Of a stretch of DNA of 64,000 nt, positions 18,949 to 27,318 are shown piece by piece. Numbering within the stretch: position 1 is the stretch's first letter; every line of letters starts with the position of its first letter. The stretch is from Hyaloraphidium curvatum (Eukaryota; Monoblepharomycota; Hyaloraphidiomycetes; Hyaloraphidiales; Hyaloraphidiaceae). The position numbers were made by a program, and so were the translations under genes. The notes under the pieces are model-generated. The model ran no database searches. It was not told the DNA's origin and saw nothing but the letters and a program-made list of their open reading frames with translations. Location of the stretch: contig JAIVFI010000019.1 in NCBI GenBank assembly GCA_025558095.1, forward strand, positions 620,001-684,000, read 5' to 3'.

Positions 18949-19754
18949 TCACTTTCTCTCCTCCTCGGCGTCACCACCACCTCCGTCTCCACCGCCATCG
19001 ATCTGCTTTTCCAGCTCCTTTACCATGTCCTTAATCTTCTGCAGCCCCTTGGTCGTCTCGTCGCGGAACGCCCTGAACTCGGCGAGGATCCCCGCCAGCG
19101 GGATGCTGTTGGCCGCCAGGGCCGCGTTTGCGCTGTTGACGACATCCTTGACGTTCAGGGCGGCCCGGACGTTGTTGCCTTTTTCGGCGTTCTTCAGTGC
19201 CATGTTTGCGCTTTTCACCGCATTCGCGATGTTCATGTTCGACGTCTTGACGGCGTTGCTGATGGCACCGTTCACATCCTTGAGCATGTTGCCGAAATCT
19301 CCCTGCCTGTTCTTCACTGCTTCCTGGATCTTCTTCCTGCAGGGCGGGAAAAATGGTCACCTCCAGGCGCGGACGAGAACGGCGCCCTTCCCAAAGATGG
19401 AGGCATCCAGTGAGACCCCGTCCGCTTTCCACGGTCCATAACGACCCCCGGGCCGCGGTCCATACGGTTCGCTTTCCACAGTCCGTACCGGCCCGGTCCT
19501 CACCATTGATTCAGGGCGTCACTGGTCTTCACGCCCCACGCGTCGGCAGGCATTGCCACCGCAGCGAGCAGCACGGCGAAGGCAGCGAAAACGGCAGCTT
19601 TCCACCGGCACAGTGTTCAATGTCACAGTGTTTAATGTTCCCGCAGGTTGGAGAGTTGAAAGATGCCGGTCCCAACAGGAGGAAGGTGGTGAGTCTTCGA
19701 GGACGTTGAGGAGCCGGCCGGCGAATGGCGCCCACCTAGCCGGAAAAGCGGCAT
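18949..19754 (-). CDS. small secreted coiled-coil protein with acidic tail (copy B), three exons
   Basis: The model is 19754-19736, 19597-19504 and 19336-18949, 166 aa. The two downstream exons are firm: ALNQ + W joins KKIQEAVKNRQG across a 167-nt intron with GTGAGG and CTGCAG. The first exon is inferred. The hydrophobic stretch AAVFAAFAVLLAAVAMPADA has an in-frame stop just upstream and no ATG, while ATG-CCG-CTT-TTC-CGG-CTA-G at 19754 fits in phase (donor GTGGGC, 138-nt intron) and completes a signal peptide, MPLFRLAAVFAAFAVLLAA. A shorter alternative would start at the Met at 19553 and lack the signal. The rest has Asn/Ala-rich heptad-like repeats, the FRDETTKG motif shared with copy A and an acidic tail. 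Confidence 0.65.
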
Positions 19755-20599
19755 CGCGCCCCGCGGCATGGTCGCCCGGCTCGTTCGAAGGAGTTCACGG
19801 ACTGAGGCCGGTCCCGACGGCAGTGGAGGTCCCGGGAGAGTCGTCGCGTCGACGACGGGTCCAGGATCAGTTGCGCGTCCCAATCCCTTTGCCCGGCTAT
19901 GCGGCACTGCGGATGCGCGAGCGACAGTGGCCATATCGACCGTTCGCCTCGTGCGCTCGAAACTGACATAGGAGATCTAGGAAGGCGGCGGCCCCGGGAT
20001 GCCCGCCGAACGCGTTTGCCTTGCAACTCGCGACGCGTCGCGCGAGGACGATCACGGCGCCAGACGCACTAGTGGAGCTCCAGCTTGCTGCTCCCGGCCT
20101 AACGCCATATGACCTGTGAGGTTGGTTTTGTGGCTTGGGAGTCTTAAAGGCGCGGCAACGGGGCCACGAGCGAAGCGGACGCGTCGACGGGAAAGGCATT
20201 CCTTCCGAACGCGTTTCCGCCTAAAGTGCAATCTCCGTCACTCTGATTCGGACGGGCGTGGACATGGTCGTGACCAGCCTCACCCCGAGGGCGCCGCAAC
20301 GCGGGATTTCCAAGCGCCCCCAGCACCTGTGCTGGCCGGCGGTAATCTCCCGCGGACAATGGGCGACGGACCGCCCAATTGGCTCCCGCCGTCGCCGTGG
20401 CGCCGGGCCATAAGGCCGTCGGAGATTTGGATCGTACCTGTTTCGTGTTCTGACCTTTCTTTGTTCCTGCAGCCGTTCCCGCAGCAAAGATCTCGATGAG
20501 CCAATCACACACCAGCGAGGTCGCCGAATCACAAGACCAGGACCACAACTTGAAGACTTCCTCTTCCGCTTTCCGCCCTCGTCCCGCGTCTCCGCCGAG
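19755..20599. other. intergenic region
   Basis: This 845-bp stretch has scattered open frames on both strands (for example 20144-20548 minus) but none with recognisable domains, credible splice sites or a repeat. I see nothing I can support as a gene. Confidence 0.3.
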
Positions 20600-22026
20600 C
20601 TAACCCCCTCCGGAGGCAGCCCCGACCCTCCCGCCCTCCGTCGTGCCTCCCTCCCCGGCGCGTTCCATGAGCCCCCGCGGGCCCACCGTCGACGTCGAGT
20701 AGTACATCGAGGTGACGTAGGTCGTGACGTAGGCCGTGCAGGTCGGCGAGACGGTCGAGTAGCTCGTGGATGTTTCCTGCGGGCCGGGAATGTCAGCGCG
20801 ATCCATCATTGAGGGGCAGTGAGGGCCCACGGTCCGGGTCGCCGTGGCGTAGGACGTCGTGGTGTAGCTGACGGTTTGGTACGACGTAGCGGTGCTCTGC
20901 GGACAAAGTGTCGGACCAATCCAACGGGAAACAAAACTCGACAGGTCCCACCGTTCGAGTCGCGGTCAAGTACGTCGTCGTGGTGTAGTTGGCCGTGTAG
21001 TAGGACGTCGCGGTGCTCTGCGAGCCCGATCTGTGAGAGCGGTCCAACAGCCAGAGGGACGACAGATACCCACCGTGCGGGTCGACGTCACGTTCGAAGT
21101 CGTCGTGTAGTTGGCGGTGTAGTAGGAAGTCGAGGTCGCCGTGATGTAGCTGACCGGGCGAAAACCTGAGCCGAGCCTGGGAACGAGAGTCGGCCGGGGA
21201 TCACTTACGACGTGCTGTTGTAGGTCACTGTATAGGTCACGTAGCTCGTCGCGTACTGTGTCAGGTAGCTCCGGACCTGCAGAAAGTCGGACAGGATCAG
21301 CTACCGGAGGCGGATCCCTGTCGGCCACCAACCGTGATGTACCGGTGGAGCACGACGATCCGGGGCACCGTCCGAGTCCTGTAGACCGTGGCGGTGGAGG
21401 TCGCGGTGTAGGTCGAGTACGAGGTGAGGGTGCTGTACGAGGTTTGCGTGTAGTAGATCTGCGGCGACGGAGGAAGGGGGGAAATCGAGCGCCGCCCGGA
21501 GTCGCGGACCGCGGGACGGAACGAGGCAACGAGGTGCCCACCTGCTCGGTCAAGGTGCTGTAGGAGGTGTAGGTAGCTGATCATGCCATTTCGAGCGACG
21601 CCGAGGACGCGAACGGCCGATCAGCACCATTGAAGGCCACGTCACCAGCGCGATCTGCACCCACTCGGCACCCGGATGTATCGCACAAGCACGCGGGTCC
21701 GCGTCCTATAGACCGTGACGGTGCTGTACTCGACCGCGCTGACGGTGTAGTAGATCGAGGTCGTTGCGGTCGCGTAGGCGGTTTCCGTGGTCGGAGGAGG
21801 GCACTGCACCGGGACAGACGGGGCCTTGAGCTCAGGCCGGTCTGTCTCGCGTTTCGCAGGCACTTGCCTGGTAAGTCGTAGTGGTCGCGGGGAGAGCGGT
21901 GACGGTGACGACGGTCGTGACATAGGTCGTCCGCGTGGGGGGCTGCGCGATCGCCGGGGCGAGCGCGAGGGCCACAAGGGCGAGGAGGAGGGCGGCACCG
22001 CAGGACGGCATCTTGGCTGCGAGCAT
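20600..22026 (-). CDS. secreted Tyr/Thr-repeat protein built from duplicated exons, nine exons
   Basis: The exons are 22026-21868, 21803-21665, 21576-21542, 21458-21333, 21276-21209, 21149-21074, 21017-20952, 20896-20831 and 20776-20600 and give 303 aa. A signal peptide (ALLLALVALALAPAIA) precedes QPPTRTTYVTTVVTVT. Exons 2-9 encode mostly Tyr, Thr, Ser and Val. Exons 6, 7 and 8 are near copies of a 22-residue unit, for example TATSYYTANYTTTTYLTATRT. Exons 7 and 8 are exactly 66 nt each with phase-0 borders, and exon 6 carries the same unit in 76 nt. Intron 1 uses a GC donor (CAG/GCAAGT). Introns 2 and 3 are about 85 nt; the others are 52-64 nt. The last exon ends in a Gly/Glu/Arg tail. It is probably an extracellular or wall protein related to the gene at 2853-3603. 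An alternative start is the Met at 22011. Confidence 0.82.
21804..21867 (-). other. GC-AG intron
   Basis: The intron between exons 1 and 2 of the Tyr/Thr-repeat gene starts CAG/GCAAGT, the classic GC-donor context, and ends GTGCAG. The GT at the nearest alternative position gives the wrong frame. It is the only GC donor I needed in the window. Confidence 0.7.
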
Positions 22027-22311
22027 GCTCGTAAAGCACCAGGGGCGGTATCGGAACGCTCGAGTTCGCGGTTCCAAAGGTCGCCGAGGGCCAGGCAGGG
22101 CAGCGAGCCGAGAGGAGGACGGCCGAAGCAACAAGGAGCTTCCAGGTGCAGCTCCCGTCCTTCAAATGAACCGGAACTACGTTTTCCAGCGCTGTTTCCG
22201 GGTTCCGAACTGGCCGTCGCGCCGTGCTGTGCCCGCGCATGACAGGTCCCGCCGAGCCGAGTCACCTCCTCCGTCTCCGATCGCGTCACCTCACCAAACA
22301 CGCAACCCGTG

Positions 22312-23583
22312 CTACATCCGCTGCCTCCCCATCTCGTACGCTACCCACCCCTCCCTCGACACAATCACCGCCACGAAGCTCCCCCCCGCCTCGCACCGCG
22401 CCCCTCCGCCTTTGCCCGCGAACGCCACGGGCGAGTCGCGGAAGCCGTGCACGGAGAGTGCGGCCCAGGGCACCTCGGGGTGGTCCTCCAGCACTTTCCT
22501 GCGCAGAGAGGGGGGCATCGGAAGCGGTTCCCCGTTGCAGGCCCGCGAAGGGACCCACCGGAGCGCCTCCAGCACCCGGACCGCCGCATCCGCCCCGAAC
22601 AACCCCCTCCAACCGCCCCTCCACGCCTCCCCCACCGTTCCCTCCTCCACCCGGTAAACGCTCACGTACGGATCCTCCCGCTCGTACGCGTCCAGCGCGC
22701 CCGGCGCCGAAAAGAGCATCCCCAGCCATTCCAGCGCGGGGTGGCCGTCCGGCGGGACGGGGGAGGGGAAGGGGGGGACGAGGATGCCGGGGATGTGCTG
22801 GGAAGAGGGGGTGAGGGGGTATTTGGCGGGTTGGAGCCCGGGGGGGAAGGTGATTTCGAGGGAGCGGGCTGGGAGGAGGCGGGGTCAGCGACGGGGTCGA
22901 CGAGGCGGAAGCGGGCGGAGGCGGACCTCCGTCGGTGAAGCCGACGAGCAGCTCCATCTCGCCCGCAAAGGTGTTGTCCAGGCACCACCGGAGCCGGTCC
23001 CACATCCTGCTCCCCGGCCTGTACTCCCCCCCGAAATCGCACGCGACGATCCAGCGGTGCCCGTCCTTCCCGTCCCTCTTCCCCGCGAGACCCATGGACT
23101 CGTACGTGTCCTTTGTCAGGCACATGGTGAGCACCCCGCCCGCGAGGCACAGCGCGTCGGCCGAGTCGAGGGGGGTCCGGTGGGAGACCAGGAGGAGGTT
23201 GCCTGCCGTGCCGCGGTGGCGCAGGCCGGAACCACGCCGCGTAGACGCGGCGAAGGAGGGGCGGGAACGCGTCCGTCAGCCCTTGTGAAACCCCCGCGGC
23301 GACGGACCCGCGCCCCACCCTCGCCGTCCCCGGCCGGCACGTGCCTCTCCACGAACCCCCTCTCCAACAGCCTCCCCAACGGACATTTCACGAGGTAGAA
23401 GAACAGCTCGGTGCCCCGCAGCTCCTTCTCCAGCCTCCTCGCGACCGCTTCCGACGCGCCGGGCACGGCGATCCGAAGCGCGTGGTTGAGCGGGTGCGCG
23501 GCCAGCAGGGACGCCGGGGAGCGGGGGAAGGAGGAGTGCGTGGAGACGATGGGGAAGGAGGGGGAGGGGAGCGCGGAGAACAT
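22312..23583 (-). CDS. RPP40: RNase P/MRP protein subunit p40 (RPP40) homologue, three exons
   Basis: The exons are 23583-23319, 23202-22927 and 22868-22312 and give 365 aa. Conserved blocks of the Rpp40 family are present in order: ELFFYLVKCPLGRLLERGFV; GVLTMCLTKDTYESMGLAG (the KDTYExxGLxG block); HPALEWLGMLFS; and near the C-terminus PWAALSVHGFRDSPVAF. It ends with VIVSREGWVAYEMG. The product would be a protein subunit of nuclear RNase P and RNase MRP, acting in tRNA 5'-end and rRNA processing. Intron 1 (23203-23318, 116 nt) is longer than most; splitting it with a middle exon would need a 37-nt intron, so I prefer one intron. Intron 2 is 22869-22926 (GTCCGC, CTGAC, CCCAG). Confidence 0.82.
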
Positions 23584-23959
23584 CGTGGGTTGGAGTTGGA
23601 GGGGTACGTAAACAAAGCGACGCGTCGGGAGGTGAGGGCGAGGCTGAGTATACGGGTGCCGTTGCCGGGCACCCAACCCATCGAAACGGATCCGGATGGA
23701 ACGGGTGGACCGCAGCGCATTCGAAGAGGGGAGCCCCCTTGCCTGCGGGGCATCGGAAGCTGGAGCCACGGAGGCCGGGGCCGACCACCCGACGGCCCCG
23801 ACTGGGGCACTGCCGGCAAGCCGTCCAACATCGTCGACATTGCGCGAAGTGCCATCCATGCTCAGATATCCCATCCATGATCCACATCCTCCCCCATGCC
23901 AAGTGCCATGTGGCTTCCGACGCCGGAAGGCCCGGAAGGAGCCGCTTTCCAGCCCGAGA
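23584..23959. other. intergenic region
   Basis: This 376-bp gap lies between the RPP40 start and the stop of the Ecl1-like gene, on the same strand. It presumably holds the RPP40 promoter. No element is recognised. Confidence 0.3.
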
Positions 23960-24489
23960 TCAGACGCTGTGCCTCTGCCCCGACTTCTCGTTCCGGTACT
24001 TCGGCACGGGAACCGCGGCCGGCTTTGGCGCGGGAGGGGAGCCGGGCTCGGCGGCGGGCGCCGCGCCGTCGGGCCCGCCGACCTCCCCATCGGCACCCTC
24101 CGCGGCATCCTCGGCCGGCCCGACCGGCTCCTCGCACTTGACGCACGTCGCCTGTCTTTCTCCGGGCCGGTCGGTCACCCCGTTTCCGCCGCGCATTCCG
24201 CCTTCGGAACCCACCCCGCCCAACCGCCTTCCACCGCCCACAGCGGCACCCCCATGCTCCTCTTCCTCCTGCACGCTAGCGCCCCGCACACGCCCTCCAT
24301 GCCTTCCTCCCCCGGCCCGCAGAGACAGGCCCCGTGGCGCGCGGCGTCGTGTGCGCGGCAGGCGGGGGAGCAGTACAGCGCGTCCTTTCGGGCGGGTCAG
24401 ACGGGCGGCAGCGAACGGGAACAGGAACCGGGTACCGGGTTCGAGAGGAGGCGCAGGCACACGGCGCACCACGCGGTGTGGAAGTCCAT
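23960..24489 (-). CDS. small Ecl1-like zinc-binding protein, three exons
   Basis: The exons are 24489-24436, 24384-24211 and 24151-23960 and give 139 aa. Splicing of a 51-nt intron (GTACCC, CTGAC, GAAAG) joins WCAVCLRLLSNP to DALYCSPACRAHDAARHG, which creates a CxxC ... YCSxxCRxxD zinc site like the fungal Ecl1 (life-span regulatory factor) family and other small zinc ribbons. A third exon adds a further Cys pair, ATCVKCEEPVGP, then a Gly/Ala/Pro/Glu linker ending KYRNEKSGQRHSV. No signal peptide. Ecl1 proteins act in starvation and lifespan signalling in fission yeast; any such role here is inference. The first splice is well supported and the second (24152-24210) moderately. Confidence 0.62.
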
Positions 24490-25584
24490 CGCGCGCGCGG
24501 GGATGGTGGGTCGGCGGGAAGGGGGGCGGGCTGGTGCGCCGATGGGTCGACGCCGGGCCGGCCAGAGGCGTCGAAATCGTGGGGCGCCCTGGAAATGGGA
24601 AAGAGGCGGTATGGGACGGCGAGAGAGGGTTTCGGGGCGCGGTTCGGTGCCTTGGTTGGCGGCGGGCGGGATGGAGCGCGGGCTGCGCTGCCGGCAGTCC
24701 TTGGGTAAGAGATCGGCGGATTGTGCGGCCCGCTCCCCGGCGAATCCCAATGAAATGAAACAGCCTTACCGTCGGTTGGGCAGCGCGGTGGCCTGCTTAA
24801 TAGCCTGGTGAAGCCAGGGCGGCGTTGCGGGAGCAGCCCGGACCCGCTGCCGCGTCGCGGCGGCTGGTGCGGGCCAGCGAGAGGCCCGGAGGACCATCCC
24901 CGGGTTTTGAGGGCGCTCATGCCAAACTTTGGCTCCTATGCCTCTTTCGGTGCCGTCGTAGGGGTCCGATCGCGGTCCGGCGGGCATGGCGGGGCAGGGT
25001 TTGCCTCCCGCGGCGGGGCGGTCCGGGGTGCCGACAGCGCTGCCATCCGGGGCCGCATTGCATGCGGCGCGCCGAGCCGGGCGCGACCGCACGCACCTAG
25101 CTGCCTGCCGCGGGATGCATGCATCCGCCGCCCCGCACCGCCGCGGCCGCGGGTGCGTGTGGGTCATTAGGATGGCCCGAAGCTGTGGGCCACCCGATCG
25201 CCGCGACCGCGGCCCCGGACCGCACGCCTCCCACCGGACGCGCGCCTCCGTCCCGCGCCGCGCGCCGCCGCAGTCGGCGCCCCGCAGCGCACGGTTCCGG
25301 CGGTTCCGCTGAGGGCACGCGCGCCGGGCGGCTGCGGCACCCGGCGGACGCTCGCTTCGCCGGCCGGGCCGACGCGCACAGCGGACGCCGCCCGCCGAGC
25401 GCCGGCCTCCAATTCCCATCGGGCCGATCCGCACGCCGTTTTCGCGGCCCCGCGCGGCGTGTCCGCGGGCCGCGGCGCGCCCCGCCACCCTCATCCGCCT
25501 GTCTCCCACGCGGCGATCGCCCCGCCCGCCGCGCACCCGCCGCCCGATCCGCCCGCCGACCCCCGCCGCCCAACGCAGCACGCA
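24490..25584. promoter_or_regulatory. very GC-rich divergent intergenic region
   Basis: This 1,095-bp gap lies between the Ecl1-like gene (minus) and the CCCH gene (plus). From about 24,850 onward it is extremely rich in CpG dinucleotides, more so than neighbouring coding DNA. Many open frames exist in all six frames but their translations are Arg/Ala/Gly/Pro-rich and lack domains, so I call no gene. It likely serves as a bidirectional promoter with long 5' UTRs. Confidence 0.4.
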
Positions 25585-26707
25585 ATGGCCGCCCCGCGCT
25601 CGCCCCCGCCCGACCCCCGCGGCCCGCCCGCCGCCCGCCCGCCCTTCCAGCCCGACCCGGCGCAGATCCACGGCGGCTACCCGTTCCCCCCGCGCCCGCT
25701 GTTCCTCGCGCCCCCGCCGCCCGGCGTCCTACCCCCCGGCCCCGTCTCCCCCCCCGGCCCCTTCTTCGTCCCCGCGCCGCTGATGTACCCCGGCGTGGGG
25801 CCGTACTTCCCCCCCGCCCCGCCTCCGTTCGGCTACCCGCCCGTGCAGGGCGGCCACAGGCACGTGCACCGGGGCGGCTCGTCCAGCCCGCTGAGGGGCG
25901 AGGAGGAGAACGGGGGGGCCAACGGCAACGGCAGCGACACGAGCGGGACGACGGCGGCGGACAGGAGGGCCAGCAGCGTGTCGCAGGCCAAGGTGCGCCG
26001 CGCTTGCCCGCCCTGCATGTTCGCATTTGCTGACGGCGCATGCACGCACGGCAGGGTGACGACCCGGCCTACGCCATGTCCGACCTCGCGGAAGCGCTGC
26101 CCCCCAGCACGCCCACCGGCTCGGCCTCGGACGACCCGGAGCCGTCTTACCCGCCCGCGTACGGCGGGCAGGGCCGCTCCCTGGTGTTCACCTCCCCGCC
26201 CGCCGGCCCGCGGGGCAAAAAGGTGCCGCATTGCCCCCCTCCCTTTTGTCGCTCGCACTCACCGGCCCCCGTGCGCAGGTCCAGCCGCCCCCGGGCAGCC
26301 AGTGCCGGTACTTCATCCAGGGCCGCTGCTGGGCCGGCGAGCAGTGCCGGTGGTCGCACGCCGTGCCGCCTTACTACTACCCCGTGCAGGTGGGGGCGGG
26401 GCCGCCGCAGTTCGTGCAGTGGTGGTATCCCCCCGGCGAGGGGGCCAATGGGGGGGAGGGGAGCCCGACGGGGATGGGGATGCAGGGTGGGGGCGGCGGA
26501 GGTGGGTTCCTCGGGGTCTTTTGCGGGAAGCCGGCTGACGTCCGTGCGATCCAAGGGAGGAACGGCGGCGAAGCCAGGAACGGCAACGGCGGCGGAAGCG
26601 AAGCCCGCGGCGAAGGACGGAACGGCGGCGGGCCGGGCGCGCAGTGCTTCTACTGGCGCCAGGGGCGGTGCCGCTTCGGCGCGCAGTGCAGGTTCGCGCA
26701 CTCGTAG
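25585..26707 (+). CDS. CCCH zinc-finger, proline-rich RNA-binding protein, three exons
   Basis: The exons are 25585-25992, 26055-26222 and 26279-26707 and give 334 aa. The first 100 residues are Pro-rich (PPPP, PFPPRPLFLAPPPPG). Two CCCH fingers follow: CRYFIQGRCWAGEQCRWSH soon after exon 3 begins, and CFYWRQGRCRFGAQCRFAH at the extreme C-terminus. Both fit C-x8-C-x5-C-x3-H, as in RNA-binding CCCH proteins. Between them is a Gly/Asn/Glu-rich disordered linker. Introns are 62 and 56 nt and both joins are phase 0. It probably binds mRNA or acts in RNA processing or ubiquitin-linked regulation (the makorin and TTP families share this finger); the target is unknown. Confidence 0.87.
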
Positions 26708-27318
26708 CCCGCGCGCGCGGACGGGCCGGGGACGGCGACCGCGGCGGATGGACGGCGACGGCGGATGGATCGGCGGACGATAAATTGCGCGCGCGGCGTG
26801 GCCGGCGCACACGACGTTTTGTGCGCGTCCGCGGGGGGCGCGCCGGCGGAGGCGGTTTGCCACGTCCGCCGGCACGGCCCCCGTGGCCGGAATCCCGGTC
26901 GAACCATCCTCGGCGCGGAATCGAGGGAGAGGAAAGAGGAAGGGAATAGGAGCCGGCGTGGCGCCATGCTCGGCTTGGCCGGAGGATCCGGGCCGGTGCC
27001 GTTGCGCGGGATGCCGTCGCCTCCTCGCCGGAGCGCGATCGGCATGCCAGAGCCGCCGCCCGAATGCAATCCACCCCCGGACGGCGTTGCTCATCCCTTC
27101 CGGAGGCCGAGCACGGATGACCGAGGTCCGATCATCGGTCCGACATCCGGGCAAGTGGGCTGCGTCAGCGGCGCGCGCCAGCACCCGTCGTCGACGCGCC
27201 CACGACTCACAAAGCCCACACGGCGGCGCCGCAGCAAGCCCTGCGCGCCGGCCGTCCGCTCCGCGCGCAAACGACGCGCGCGACAGGGCCCGCCACGATC
27301 CGCACCGCGCGGGGCGCG
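26708..27318. other. intergenic region
   Basis: This 611-bp stretch is GC-rich and lies between two plus-strand genes. Frames through it are Arg-rich with no domain. It presumably carries the promoter of the Cys-repeat gene. Confidence 0.3.

Noticed and set aside
20144-20548. A 134-codon minus-strand frame in the 20-kb gap
   Set aside because: No domain, no splice partner and no similarity to the neighbouring secreted families.
23203-23318. A middle exon (LTDAFPPLLRRVYAAWF) in the RPP40 gene
   Set aside because: It would need a 37-nt intron, and the spliced protein without it aligns in length with the known family between the first block and KDTYE.
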